DNA of 64,000 bases, from positions 8,556,001 to 8,620,000 of the forward strand of contig NZ_JAUSZM010000003.1 in the NCBI RefSeq assembly GCF_030817655.1. Reading direction: 5' to 3'. The notes beneath the pieces are model-generated. The model saw nothing but the letters and a program-made list of their open reading frames with translations. It did not search any database and was not told the DNA's origin. Shown piece by piece: positions 7,798 to 16,382 of this stretch. Each line of letters starts with the position of its first letter. The stretch's first letter is position 1. Source of the stretch: Streptomyces sp. V4I2 (lineage in GTDB: Bacteria; Actinomycetota; Actinomycetes; Streptomycetales; Streptomycetaceae). The position numbers and the translations under genes are program-made.

Positions 7798-9821
7798 GCG
7801 GGGACCTCCAGGGGGTCGAGCTTGTTCGCTTTGCGGATCTCGTCGACGATGCGGCCGATGATTCCGGTGATGTCGAAGTCCTTCGGGGTGAAGACCGCGG
7901 CCACTCCGGCGGCCCTGAGCTGCTCGGCGTCACCATGGGGGATGATGCCACCGGCGATCACCGGTATATCTGTGGCACCGGCCACACGGAGCCGATCGAG
8001 CACGTCCGGCACCAGTTGGGCGTGCGATCCGGAGAGGATCGAGAGGCCCACCGCGTGCACGTCCTCCGCGATCGCCGCGTCCACGATCTGTTCGGGCGTC
8101 AGCCGGATGCCCTGGTAGACCACCTCGAACCCGGCGTCCCGGGCCCGCACGGCGATCTGCTCGGCGCCGTTGGAGTGCCCGTCCAGGCCGGGCTTGCCGA
8201 CCAGGAAGCGGAGCTTGCCGACACCGAGGTCGGCCGCCGTCAGGTTCACCTTGCGGCGCACGTCGGCCATTGCGCTGCCCTCCTCGGCAGCCACGGCGAC
8301 CGGCGCGGAGGAGACCCCGGTCGGCGCCCGGAACTCGCCGAACACCTCCCGCAGCGCCCCCGCCCACTCGCCGGTCGTGACGCCGGCGCGGGCGCACTCC
8401 AGGGTGGCCTCCATGAGGTTGGCGGTGCCCTTGGCGGCCTCCTTCAGCTTCTCCAGCGCCTTGCAGGGGCGCGGGTGGTTGAACGGCGGCTGGTAGCGGG
8501 TGTCACGCCAGTGCTGGAGGGAGGCGATGACCCGGGCCTCGACGGCGGGGTCGACCGTCTGGATGGCCGTGTCGAGGTCGGCCGTCAGGGGATTCGGTTC
8601 TGTCGTCTCGAAGACGTTGACGCCCACGATCTTCTCTTGACCGGATTCGATACGAGCCCGCCGCTCGGCGTGCGAGGCGACCAGCTGCGACTTGAGGTAG
8701 CCGGACTCGACGGCGGCCATCGCGCCGCCCATCTCCTCGATCCGTTCCATCTCGGTGAGCGATTCCTCGACCAGCTCGCCCACCTTGGCCTCGATCACCT
8801 TCGAGCCCTCGAAGATGTCGGCGTACTCCAGCAGGTCGCTCTCGTACGCCAGCACCTGTTGCATACGCAGCGACCACTGCTGGTCCCAGGGGCGGGGCAG
8901 GCCGAGCGCCTCGTTCCAGGCGGGCAGTTGTACGGCACGCGCGCGTGCGTCCTTGGAGAGGGTCACGGCCAGCATCTCCAGGACGATCCGCTGGACGTTG
9001 TTCTCCGGCTGCGCCTCGGTCAGGCCGAGGGAGTTGACCTGGACGCCGTAGCGGAAGCGCCGGTGCTTGGGGTCCTGGATGCCGTAGCGCTCGCGGGTGA
9101 CCTGGTCCCAGATGCGGCCGAAGGCGCGCATCTTGCACATCTCCTCGACGAAGCGGACGCCCGCGTTCACGAAGAAGGAGATACGGCCGACGACGTCGCC
9201 CATGCGTTCCTGCGGCACCTGCCCGGAGTCCCGGACGGCGTCCAGCACCGCGATGGCCGTCGACATCGCGTACGCGATCTCCTGGACCGGCGTGGCGCCC
9301 GCCTCCTGCAGGTGGTAGCTGCAGATGTTGATCGGGTTCCACTTCGGGAGGTGGGAGACCGTGTACGCGATCATGTCGGTCGTCAGGCGGAGCGAGGGCA
9401 CCGGCGGGAACACGTGCGTGCCCCGCGACAGGTACTCCTTGACGATGTCGTTCTGGGTCGTCCCCTGGAGCTTGGTGACGTCGGCACCCTGCTCCTCCGC
9501 GACGACCTGGTAGAGCGCCAGCAGCCACATGGCGGTGGCGTTGATGGTCATCGAGGTGTTCATCTGCTCCAGGGGGATGTCCTGGAACAGCCGGCGCATG
9601 TCACCGAGGTGCGCGATCGGCACGCCGACCCGGCCCACCTCGCCGCGGGCGAGGATGTGGTCGGAGTCGTAGCCGGTCTGCGTCGGCAGGTCGAACGCCA
9701 CCGACAGACCCGTCTGCCCCTTGGCGAGGTTGCGCCGGTACAGCTCGTTGGACGCCTCGGCCGTGGAGTGACCGGCGTAGGTCCGCATCAACCACGGCCG
9801 GTCCTTCTGACGCTCAGTCAT
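7794..9821 (-). CDS. meaA: Ethylmalonyl-CoA mutase (MeaA), B12-dependent
   Basis: 675-residue adenosylcobalamin mutase with both domains in one chain: a TIM barrel over residues 1-500 and a C-terminal B12-binding domain. The lower axial ligand is the His of DGHSNG (His 549), and GLSILSGSH and GGIIP follow as in all methylmalonyl-CoA mutase family members. It rearranges ethylmalonyl-CoA to methylsuccinyl-CoA. In Streptomyces this family (meaA) was first linked to acetate use and polyketide precursor supply. It starts 9 bases after the ccr stop, so Ccr makes its substrate from the same message. No B12 riboswitch was recognised in the operon leader. Confidence 0.95.
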   Translation of the reverse strand: MTERQKDRPWLMRTYAGHSTAEASNELYRRNLAKGQTGLSVAFDLPTQTGYDSDHILARGEVGRVGVPIAHLGDMRRLFQDIPLEQMNTSMTINATAMWLLALYQVVAEEQGADVTKLQGTTQNDIVKEYLSRGTHVFPPVPSLRLTTDMIAYTVSHLPKWNPINICSYHLQEAGATPVQEIAYAMSTAIAVLDAVRDSGQVPQERMGDVVGRISFFVNAGVRFVEEMCKMRAFGRIWDQVTRERYGIQDPKHRRFRYGVQVNSLGLTEAQPENNVQRIVLEMLAVTLSKDARARAVQLPAWNEALGLPRPWDQQWSLRMQQVLAYESDLLEYADIFEGSKVIEAKVGELVEESLTEMERIEEMGGAMAAVESGYLKSQLVASHAERRARIESGQEKIVGVNVFETTEPNPLTADLDTAIQTVDPAVEARVIASLQHWRDTRYQPPFNHPRPCKALEKLKEAAKGTANLMEATLECARAGVTTGEWAGALREVFGEFRAPTGVSSAPVAVAAEEGSAMADVRRKVNLTAADLGVGKLRFLVGKPGLDGHSNGAEQIAVRARDAGFEVVYQGIRLTPEQIVDAAIAEDVHAVGLSILSGSHAQLVPDVLDRLRVAGATDIPVIAGGIIPHGDAEQLRAAGVAAVFTPKDFDITGIIGRIVDEIRKANKLDPLEVPA

Positions 9822-9830
9822 CCTGTGACC

Positions 9831-11174
9831 TCAGATGTTCCGGAAGCGGTTGATGGCATCGACGTGCTTCGCGCGCTTCTCCGCGTCGCGCACGCCGAGA
9901 CCCTCCTCGGGCGCCAGGCACAGCACGCCGACCTTGCCCTGGTGGAGGTTGCGGTGCACGTCGTAGGCGGCCTGTCCGGTCTCCTCCATGGAGTACACCT
10001 TGGACAGGGTCGGGTGGATCTTGCCCTTCGCGATGAGCCGGTTGGCCTCCCAGGCCTCGCGGTAGTTGGCGAAGTGCGAGCCGATGATCCGCTTCAGGGA
10101 CATCCACAGGTAGCGGTTGTCGTACTCGTGGTTGTACCCGGAGGTCGAGGCGCAGGTGACGATCGTGCCGCCCTTGCGGGTGACGTACACGCTCGCGCCG
10201 AAGGTCTCGCGGCCCGGGTGCTCGAAGACGATGTCGACGTCCTCGCCGCCGGTGAGTTCACGGATGCGCTTGCCGAAGCGCTTCCACTCGCGCGGGTCCT
10301 GGTGGTGCTCGTCCTTCCAGAACTTGTAGTCCTCGGCGGTGCGGTCGATGATCGCCTCGGCGCCCATGGCCCGGCAGATGTCCGCCTTCTGTTCGCTGCT
10401 GACGACACAGATGGGGTTGGCGCCGCCGGCCAGCGCGAACTGCGTGGCGTACGAGCCGAGTCCGCCGCTCGCGCCCCAGATGAGCACGTTGTCGCCCTGC
10501 TTCATACCGGCGCCGTTGCGGGAGACCAGCTGGCGGTAGGCGGTGGAGTTGACCAGACCGGGAGCGGCGGCCTCCTCCCAGCTGAGGTGGTCCGGCTTCG
10601 GCATCAGCTGGTTGGACTTGACCAGGGCGATCTCGGCGAGGCCGCCGAAGTTGGTCTCGAAGCCCCAGATGCGCTGCTCGGGGTCGAGCATCGTGTCGTT
10701 GTGGCCGTCCGAGGACTCCAGCTCGACGGACAGACAGTGCGCGACGACCTCGTCGCCGGGCTTCCAGGCGTTGACGCCGGGGCCGGTGCGCAGGACGACG
10801 CCCGCGAGGTCGGAGCCGATGATGTGGTACGGCAGGTCGTGGCGCTTGGTGAGCTCGCTGACCTTGCCGTAGCGCTCCAGGAAGCCGAAGGTCGACAGCG
10901 GCTCGAAGATCGAGGTCCACACCGAGTTGTAGTTGACCGAGGAGGCCATGACGGCCACCAGGGCCTCGCCCGGGCCGAGCTCGGGCAGCGGCACCTCGTC
11001 CAGGTGCAGGGACTTGCGCGGGTCCTTCTCGCGGGTCTGCATGCCCGCGAACATCTCCGTCTCGTCCTTGTGCACGGTGATCGCACGGTACGACTCGGGG
11101 AGCGGCATGGCGGCGAAGTCGGCCGGTGTCGAGTCCGGCGACTGGATCGCGTCCAGGATGTCCTTCACGGTCAC
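9831..11174 (-). CDS. ccr: Crotonyl-CoA carboxylase/reductase
   Basis: 447 residues. Reductively carboxylates crotonyl-CoA to ethylmalonyl-CoA with NADPH and CO2; in Streptomyces it also supplies C4 extender units for polyketides. The zinc-less medium-chain reductase fold is clear: HIIGSDLAGVVLRTGPGVN, the cofactor loop WGASGGLGSYATQ (about residues 233-245), and FEHPGRETFG and SLKRIIGSHFANYREAWEAN, nearly identical to my memory of S. collinus Ccr. The GTG at 11174 gives the N-terminus (M)TVKDILDAIQ seen in that enzyme and has GGAGG 6 bases upstream; the GTG at 11168 is less likely. First gene of a five-gene operon. Confidence 0.96.
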   Translation of the reverse strand: MTVKDILDAIQSPDSTPADFAAMPLPESYRAITVHKDETEMFAGMQTREKDPRKSLHLDEVPLPELGPGEALVAVMASSVNYNSVWTSIFEPLSTFGFLERYGKVSELTKRHDLPYHIIGSDLAGVVLRTGPGVNAWKPGDEVVAHCLSVELESSDGHNDTMLDPEQRIWGFETNFGGLAEIALVKSNQLMPKPDHLSWEEAAAPGLVNSTAYRQLVSRNGAGMKQGDNVLIWGASGGLGSYATQFALAGGANPICVVSSEQKADICRAMGAEAIIDRTAEDYKFWKDEHHQDPREWKRFGKRIRELTGGEDVDIVFEHPGRETFGASVYVTRKGGTIVTCASTSGYNHEYDNRYLWMSLKRIIGSHFANYREAWEANRLIAKGKIHPTLSKVYSMEETGQAAYDVHRNLHQGKVGVLCLAPEEGLGVRDAEKRAKHVDAINRFRNI

Positions 11175-11396
11175 GGTTTGCCTCCGGCGAATGGCGTCTT
11201 GAGGGAGACGCTGAGGGTTACGTCGGTGCTGCTGAGGGTTGGGGAAGTGCCGTCGGTTCGGCGGTGGTGATGTTCGGCAGCGCTTTGTGGCGCGGGAGGT
11301 TGCCTGTGACGCAGGCGTCCGGGCGGGCAGACCGTTGGTTTGCTGGGACAGCCGGCGTACGAAAGGTCTCTGCACGCCGGCCGCCCGGACATCTCC
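11175..11396 (-). other. 5' leader of the ccr operon
   Basis: If transcription starts 7-9 bases past the inferred -10, the ccr message carries a leader of about 215 bases. Close to its 5' end lies a perfect 8-bp stem, GCCGGCGT/ACGCCGGC (11351-11358 with 11374-11381), and GGAGG before the GTG is the ribosome site. I see no open reading frame with credible codon use and no cobalamin riboswitch box. A role in message stability or control is possible but unproven. Confidence 0.45.
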
Positions 11397-11425
11397 AACG
11401 TATGACACCGCGTGTCACCCCGCAA
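11397..11425 (-). promoter_or_regulatory. Predicted promoter of the ccr operon
   Basis: On the minus strand TTGCGG (11420-11425) and TACGTT (11397-11402) are separated by exactly 17 bases, a good match to the housekeeping sigma pattern (TTGnnn, TAnnnT). The spacer contains the palindrome described separately. The position fits: upstream of ccr and downstream of the tetR terminator. Confidence 0.6.
11403..11417. promoter_or_regulatory. Operator-like palindrome in the ccr promoter spacer
   Basis: TGACACCGCGTGTCA has perfect 6-bp arms (TGACAC/GTGTCA) around three bases and fills most of the -35/-10 spacer. A repressor bound here would block RNA polymerase. The TetR gene immediately upstream is the obvious candidate ligand-responsive repressor; this is inference from position. 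Confidence 0.6.
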
Positions 11426-11536
11426 GGCACTGAGTGCCAGAGATTGCGCTCACGCGAAATCTTTACGTAACAAATGAGCGATGATCGATCGAACGGGGTC
11501 TGAAAGGTGCCTGAAAAGCTCCCCGGACATGCCAAA

Positions 11537-11560
11537 ACGGCCACCCCGAGGGGTGGCCGT
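11537..11560 (-). terminator. Rho-independent terminator of tetR
   Basis: Stem ACGGCCACCC/GGGTGGCCGT with a CGAG-type loop, followed on the minus strand by TTTT. It lies 21 bases past the tetR stop and separates tetR transcription from the ccr promoter. Confidence 0.85.
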
Positions 11561-11581
11561 CGTCACAGCGGTGCGGAGGGC

Positions 11582-12391
11582 TCAGCGGTCCCTGAGCGCC
11601 TCTTCGATGGTCCGCATGACCTGGTCGAGCGGGGCGTCGGTGCGGGCGACCGTCACCAGCACCTCGCCATGCGTGGAGACCGTCGCGGCGGACCGCTTCG
11701 GCGCCGTGGTGCGCCCGGCCCCCATGCCCGACCCGAACGTCTTCTGCACGATCCCGAAGGCGTGGTCCAGCTGCGCCTCGACGTCCCCCTGCCCGCCGGC
11801 CCTGAGCCAGCGCCGCAGGACGTGGTTGTGGGCGGTGACCACGGCGGACGCGGCGACCTCGGCGAGCAGCGGGTCGTCGTTGGCGTCGTCGTCGTGTGCG
11901 TGCTCGTCGAAGTGACCGAGCAGGTACCGGGTGAACAGGCGCTCGTAGCGGGCCACCGACGCGATCTCCGCCTCGCGCAGGGTGGGCACCTCGCGCGTGA
12001 GCTTGTAGCGGGCGACCGAGATCTCCGGCCGGGCCGCGTACATCCGCATGACTTCCTTGATGCCGCGGCACACCGTGTCGAGCGGGTGCTCGTGCGCGGG
12101 GGCGGCGTTGAGGACCGCCTCCGCCCGGATCAACGTGTCGTCGTGGTCGGGGAAGATCGCCTCCTCCTTGGACCGGAAGTGCCGGAAGAAGGTGCGGCGC
12201 GCGACCCCGGCCGCGGCCGCGATCTCGTCGACGGTGGTTGCCTCGTACCCCTTGGTCGCGAACAGCTCCATCGCCGCGGCCGCCAGTTCACGGCGCATCT
12301 TGAGCCGCTGGGCGGCGGCGCGACTGCCCGCGGCACTCTCCGGTGCGTCGGACGTGGCTGGTGTACGTGAGGACTTGGCGGGCTGGGACAT
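11582..12391 (-). CDS. TetR family transcriptional regulator of the ethylmalonyl-CoA operon (predicted)
   Basis: 269 residues from the ATG at 12391; an ATG at 12409 is a six-residue longer option. The N-terminal 30 residues are a low-complexity tail, then the helix-turn-helix runs over about residues 36-82 (ELFATKGYEATTVDEIAAAAGV, ARRTFFRHFRSKEEA is the recognition part). The C-terminal two thirds is the variable ligand-binding domain with a His/Asp-rich loop (HFDEHAHDDDAND). Being placed between the dehydrogenase and ccr, it probably senses a CoA ester and controls the palindrome at 11403-11417. Two TGCGCA sites just upstream (12411-12416 and 12423-12428) could be autoregulatory. Confidence 0.88.
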   Translation of the reverse strand: MSQPAKSSRTPATSDAPESAAGSRAAAQRLKMRRELAAAAMELFATKGYEATTVDEIAAAAGVARRTFFRHFRSKEEAIFPDHDDTLIRAEAVLNAAPAHEHPLDTVCRGIKEVMRMYAARPEISVARYKLTREVPTLREAEIASVARYERLFTRYLLGHFDEHAHDDDANDDPLLAEVAASAVVTAHNHVLRRWLRAGGQGDVEAQLDHAFGIVQKTFGSGMGAGRTTAPKRSAATVSTHGEVLVTVARTDAPLDQVMRTIEEALRDR

Positions 12392-12440
12392 GCCCCGAAC
12401 GTACTGCATGTGCGCAGCTCGGTGCGCATGTCCCCGGGGT

Positions 12441-12463
12441 CCCCCGCCCGGTGCGGGCGGGGG
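12441..12463. repeat. REP-like GC palindrome
   Basis: A perfect 9-bp palindrome, CCCCCGCCC/GGGCGGGGG around GGTGC, directly preceded by GGGGT and followed by AG. The frame GGGGTCCCCC...GGGGGAG is shared with the repeat at 40488-40515. It may act as a terminator after the dehydrogenase gene (minus strand, 110 bp past its stop). Confidence 0.5.
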
Positions 12464-12575
12464 AGCGGCGGGCCGGGCGGGTGGAGGCGAGCCGCGCGGA
12501 CCGGGCGGCTCGAACCCGCCCGGGTCGAGCAGCCCGCCCCAGTCCGCGTCCCCCGCGAACCAGTCGCCGGGACGC

Positions 12576-14381
12576 TCAGCGGCGGGCATATTCGCGGAAG
12601 CCGCGGCCCGTCTTGCGGCCGAGGCAGCCCGCGGCCACCAGGTGCTCCAGGAGCGGGGCCGGGGCCAGGCCCGGGTCGCGGAACTCGCGGTGCAGGACCT
12701 TCTCGATGGCCAGGGAGACATCGAGCCCGACGACGTCCAGGAGCTCGAACGGGCCCATCGGGTAACCGCCGCCCAGCTTCATCGCCGCGTCGATGTCGTC
12801 AAGGGATGCATAGTGTTCCTGCACCATCTTGATCGCGTTGTTGAGGTACGGGAAGAGCAGCGCGTTCACGATGAAGCCCGCACGGTCTCCACAGTCGACC
12901 GCATGCTTCTTGATCTTGACGCAGACCTCGCGAACCGTCGAGTGGACGTCCTCGGCCGTCAACACCGTACGGACGACCTCGACCAGCTTCATCGCCGGCG
13001 CCGGGTTGAAGAAGTGCATGCCGATCACGTCCTGCGGACGCGCGGTGGCGCGGGCGCAGGCGACGACGGGCAGCGACGAGGTCGTGGTGGCCAGGACCGC
13101 GCCCGGCTTGCAGACCTTGTCCAGCGTCGCGAACAGCTGCTGCTTGACCTCCAGGTCCTCGGCGACGGCCTCCACGGCCAGATCGACGTCGGCGAAGGCG
13201 TCGTACGACCCCGCCGGAGTGATCCGGTCCAGGGTCTGCGCGGCGGCCTCGGCGGTCATCCGCCCCTTGTCGACGGAGCGTGAAAGCGACTTGCCGATAC
13301 GGGACTTGGCGGTCTGTGCCTTCTCCTCGCTGCGGGCGGCGAGCACGACCTCGTACCCCGCCTTGGCGAACACCTCGGCGATGCCGGACGCCATGGTGCC
13401 CGAGCCCGCGACGCCGACGGAGCGGACCGGACGGCCGGGGACGTCGAGGTCACCGGAGAGCGGTGTCAGGGCGTCCGGCACGACCGTCGCGCTGCCCGGC
13501 GCCTCGTACGTGTAGAAGCCGCGGCCCGACTTGCGGCCGGTCAGGCCCGCCGCGCTGAGCTGCTTGAGGATCGGCGCGGGGGCGTGCAGCCGGTCGCGGG
13601 ACTCGGCGTACATGGCCTCCAGGACCGTCCGCGCGGTGTCGACGCCGATCAGGTCGAGCAGGGCGAGCGGGCCCATGGGCAGCCCGCAGCCGAGCCGCAT
13701 CGCGGCGTCGATGTCCTCGCGGGAGGCGTACTTCGCCTCGTACATCGCGGCCGCCTGGTTGAGGTAGCCGAACAGCAGCCCGTCGGCGACGAATCCGGGC
13801 CGGTCGCCGACCGCGACGGGCTCCTTGCCCAGCTCGATGGCGAGGTCGGTGACGGCTGCGACCGCCTGGGGTGCGGTCAGCACCGAGGAGACGACCTCGA
13901 CCAGCCGCATGGCCGGCGCCGGGTTGAAGAAGTGCAGACCCAGCACGCGCTCGGGGCGGGCCGAGTCGGCGGCGAGCCGGGTGACGGACAGGGCGTTGGT
14001 GCCGGTCGCCAGGATCGTCCGGGGCCGCACGATCCCGTCGAGTTCCCGGAAGATCTGCTGCTTGATCTCGTACGACTCCGGAGCCACCTCGATGACCAGG
14101 TCGGCGTCGGCCGCGGTCCGCAGATCGGTGGAGGTGCGGACGCGGGCGAGCAGGTCGGCGCGCTCCTGCTCGGTCAGCCGGCCGCGCTCCACGGCGTGGG
14201 CCGTCGCGGCCTCCAGGGCGGCGACCGACCGGGCGGCGGCGGCCTCGCTGATGTCGATGCCGACGACCTCGCGGCCGGCTTTGGCGAGCACCTCGGCGAT
14301 GCCGGTGCCCATCGTGCCGAGGCCGACGACGGCGACGGTCTTGAACGGGGACAGAGGGGTGTCGGACAGGGGAGCGGCCAT
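12576..14381 (-). CDS. 3-hydroxybutyryl-CoA dehydrogenase, tandem two-copy form
   Basis: 601 residues, about twice the length of a single bacterial enzyme. Two complete copies follow each other. Copy one starts with the NAD loop VVGLGTMGTGIAEVLAKAG (about residues 18-37) and copy two with VAGSGTMASGIAEVFAKAG (about 320). Both carry the HFFNPAP active-site segment, and both C-terminal domains end with a GRGFYTYEA/GRGFREYA block. It would oxidise or form (S)-3-hydroxybutyryl-CoA on the way from acetoacetyl-CoA to crotonyl-CoA, the substrate of Ccr. It is upstream of tetR on the same strand. Start ATG at 14381; longer in-frame extensions do not look like the family. Confidence 0.9.
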   Translation of the reverse strand: MAAPLSDTPLSPFKTVAVVGLGTMGTGIAEVLAKAGREVVGIDISEAAAARSVAALEAATAHAVERGRLTEQERADLLARVRTSTDLRTAADADLVIEVAPESYEIKQQIFRELDGIVRPRTILATGTNALSVTRLAADSARPERVLGLHFFNPAPAMRLVEVVSSVLTAPQAVAAVTDLAIELGKEPVAVGDRPGFVADGLLFGYLNQAAAMYEAKYASREDIDAAMRLGCGLPMGPLALLDLIGVDTARTVLEAMYAESRDRLHAPAPILKQLSAAGLTGRKSGRGFYTYEAPGSATVVPDALTPLSGDLDVPGRPVRSVGVAGSGTMASGIAEVFAKAGYEVVLAARSEEKAQTAKSRIGKSLSRSVDKGRMTAEAAAQTLDRITPAGSYDAFADVDLAVEAVAEDLEVKQQLFATLDKVCKPGAVLATTTSSLPVVACARATARPQDVIGMHFFNPAPAMKLVEVVRTVLTAEDVHSTVREVCVKIKKHAVDCGDRAGFIVNALLFPYLNNAIKMVQEHYASLDDIDAAMKLGGGYPMGPFELLDVVGLDVSLAIEKVLHREFRDPGLAPAPLLEHLVAAGCLGRKTGRGFREYARR

Positions 14382-14808
14382 CGCGGACTCCAGGAATGAG
14401 GTGACGACTGGGAGCGCGCCCGGGTGCGCCGGGGAAGACCCGAAAGGGGGCCGAACCACGGGCGCACCGGGGTGCGAAGAGGAGTGCGGGTGTTGTTGCC
14501 GGGCTGCAAGCGCACACGCCCGGTGCCGTCAGGAAGGGCGTGCACACGCCCCGAAACGGCTGAACCGACCGGCCCTGTCCCGGGGCCGGGTCCTACTCGG
14601 GTACACGAAGTACCGAACCGACTTCCCCCACTGCCTTAAAGGCGTGGGAGGGACTCTCATCGCGGCGGCTGCGTCACCAGGCCACCACGAGCAGATCCAC
14701 GAGTGGGTAACTCGCTCGTCTGAGCTTAACCCGTGAGTAACGAGCGCGCCAGCCCTCGAGTTTGTGATGTAGCTCCCGGGCCCCCGGCCACCCCCTAATC
14801 TCGGGTTC
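14382..14808. other. 427-bp intergenic region
   Basis: Divergent promoters for the dehydrogenase (minus) and the HEAT protein (plus) must lie here. I see no convincing gene. The segment 14624-14653 is a REP-like repeat. CTAATCT at 14796-14802 ends seven bases before the HEAT gene ATG, which would fit a -10 box of a leaderless message, as no ribosome site precedes that ATG. Confidence 0.5.
14624..14653 (-). repeat. REP-like palindrome, copy related to 40488-40515
   Basis: Read on the minus strand, CCCACGCCTTTAAGGCAGTG followed by GGGGA matches the copy at 40491-40515 at 23 of 25 positions. The core folds as GCCTT/AAGGC within CCCAC/GTGGG. Two copies 26 kb apart, one intergenic and one inside a gene, make this a dispersed repeat rather than chance. 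Confidence 0.7.
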
Positions 14809-15384
14809 ATGGACGAAGAGTTGCGATCACTCACGGAACGCTTACGGCAGGAGTCGGGGGAGACACCGCTCTACGGCCGCCTCGTGGCGACCGAGGACGT
14901 CGACGAACTGGCGGCCGTGCTGACCGAGCCCGGACAGCCGCTGTGGGCCAGGGAACTGGCCGCGTTCCGGCTCGGCCTCGCGGGCGACCGGCGTGCCTTC
15001 GAATCCCTCGTCCTGCTGCTGAACCACCGCGACCCGCAGCGCTGCGCCTCCGCCGCCCACGCCCTGGCCCGCCTCGGCGACCCGCGCACCGCCCGCGCGG
15101 CCGCCGCCCTCGCGACCAACGAGCTCCGTGTCGCCTACGCCCTGCACCCCGTCCGGCTCCTGGTGCGGCTGCGCGCCCCCGAGGCCGTACCGGCACTGAT
15201 CACCACTCTGGGGAGACGGCTGCGCCCGCACGACCCGTACCGGCGCGTGGCCCTCGCCTGTGTGGAGGGGCTCGGCACGCTCGGCGACACCCGGGCGAGA
15301 CCGGTCCTGAACGAGGCCCTCGCGCATCCGGTGCTCGCGGAGGCGGCGGTGCAGGCGCTGGCGCGGATCCCGAGACAGCGGTGA
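14809..15384 (+). CDS. HEAT-repeat protein
   Basis: 191 residues made of paired helices typical of HEAT/PBS-lyase repeats: repeated blocks such as LWARELAAFRLG, PQRCASAAHALARLGDPRTARAAAALA, EAVPALITTLG and VLAEAAVQALARI. Such solenoids are protein-binding scaffolds. No catalytic motif, signal peptide or membrane segment is seen, so it should be cytosolic. The start ATG lacks a ribosome site but has a -10-like CTAATCT seven bases upstream, suggesting a leaderless message. It converges with the GNAT gene, with only 4 bases between their ends. Partner unknown. Confidence 0.82.
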   Translation: MDEELRSLTERLRQESGETPLYGRLVATEDVDELAAVLTEPGQPLWARELAAFRLGLAGDRRAFESLVLLLNHRDPQRCASAAHALARLGDPRTARAAAALATNELRVAYALHPVRLLVRLRAPEAVPALITTLGRRLRPHDPYRRVALACVEGLGTLGDTRARPVLNEALAHPVLAEAAVQALARIPRQR

Positions 15385-15388
15385 GGTG

Positions 15389-15916
15389 TCAGTGGGACAG
15401 CTTCTTCGCGTACCGCACCTCGGGCACGGCGACGCCCTCCACCTCGAAGGGCTCCTCCATGCCGTCGGCGCGGAAACCCGCCCGCTCGTAGAACCGCCGC
15501 GCGCGGGCGTTCCCCTTGAGGACCCACAGGAGGACGCTGTCGTGTCCGGCGGCCTCGCACCGCTGGAGCGACTCCTGGAGCAGGGCGTGTCCGACGCCGC
15601 CGCCGTACCTGTCCGGATCCACGTAGATGGCGTACAACTCGGCTTCCTCGGTGCGCACTTCGCCGTCGCGGTACGGGCCGTACGCCGCCCAGCCGACGAT
15701 CTCGCCGCCCTGCTCGGCGACCAGGTTCACCACACCCTGCTCCGCCCGCGCGGAGAAATGGGCGCGTCGCCACTCGGCGTCCTTCGGCACGCTGAGGGCG
15801 TCGAGGAACGACTGCGGCATGAGCCCTTGGTAGGCGCTCTGCCAGCCTCGGACGCGGATCTCGGAGACGCGGTCGCAGTCGGCGAGCCTCATCTCCCGCA
15901 CCCGTACGTCCGTCAC
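15389..15916 (-). CDS. GNAT family N-acetyltransferase
   Basis: 175 residues. The GNAT core reads ELYAIYVDPDRYGGGVGHALLQ (about residues 93-114), containing the acetyl-CoA phosphate loop in the form R-Y-G-G-G-V-G, and the NARARRFYERAGF block near residue 138. Substrate unknown. The start is GTG at 15916, overlapping the RidA stop by 4 bases, so the two are translated together. The RidA partner destroys reactive enamines, which hints at a small-molecule amine substrate, but this is only context. Confidence 0.85.
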   Translation of the reverse strand: MTDVRVREMRLADCDRVSEIRVRGWQSAYQGLMPQSFLDALSVPKDAEWRRAHFSARAEQGVVNLVAEQGGEIVGWAAYGPYRDGEVRTEEAELYAIYVDPDRYGGGVGHALLQESLQRCEAAGHDSVLLWVLKGNARARRFYERAGFRADGMEEPFEVEGVAVPEVRYAKKLSH

Positions 15917-16311
15917 GCGCCGATCACCGCGAACGCCTCGACCTCCATCAGGAACTCGGGCCGGACCAGCGAGGCGACCTGCACCGCGGACGAGGCCGGC
16001 AGGCGGTCGTCGGGTATGTGGGCCGCGCGGGCCTCGCGGATGGCGGGCAGGTGGGCCATGTCCGTGACGAAGTAGGTGAGCTTGACGACGTCGTCGAAGG
16101 TCGTGCCCGCGGCGGCCAGGCAGCGCCGCAGGTTCTCGAAGACCTGTCGGGCCTGGGCCGCGGGGTCGCCCTCGCCGACGAGCCTGCCGTCCTCGTCCAG
16201 GGCGAGCTGGCCCGAGACGGCCACGAAGCGGCCCGTGCCCAGGACGACGTGGCTGTACTGGGCGGAGGGGGCGACTCCGTCGGGGGCGGGAATCCTCGTC
16301 AGCTCACTCAT
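15913..16311 (-). CDS. RidA family protein (enamine/imine deaminase-like)
   Basis: 132 residues, the standard length of the trimeric YjgF/YER057c/UK114 fold. VAVSGQLALDEDGRLV, ARQVFENLRRCLAAAGTTFDDVVKLTYFVTDM and the C-terminal PEFLMEVEAFAVI are the family blocks. The family's key Arg, which binds the substrate carboxylate, sits near LPASSAVQVASLVRPEFLMEVE. The usual RidA sequence there is R-x-x-V or P-A-R; here LPASSAV lacks the Arg, so it may belong to a subgroup without classical deaminase activity. Start ATG at 16311; downstream GNAT overlaps by 4 bases. Confidence 0.85.
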   Translation of the reverse strand: MSELTRIPAPDGVAPSAQYSHVVLGTGRFVAVSGQLALDEDGRLVGEGDPAAQARQVFENLRRCLAAAGTTFDDVVKLTYFVTDMAHLPAIREARAAHIPDDRLPASSAVQVASLVRPEFLMEVEAFAVIGA

Positions 16312-16382
16312 GCGTCCATGGTGGACCATGGGTCTGACAACGCCTCCGACGGCGTCGCCCCCGACGGGGCGTCAGGCCGTGC

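Noticed and set aside
7960..7985. Fifth copy of the dispersed palindrome in meaA (GGTATATCTGTGG)
   Set aside because: Rare codons ATA and ACA are present, but alignment to the palindrome needs gaps and the core is not kept.
7935..11270. Open frame of 1111 codons on the plus strand opposite meaA and ccr
   Set aside because: It is the antisense shadow of two clear genes in high-GC DNA. No motif, wrong codon-position GC pattern and no ribosome site.
11175..11396. Cobalamin riboswitch in the ccr-meaA leader
   Set aside because: The B12 mutase made it plausible, but no B12-box or matching stems were seen in the leader.
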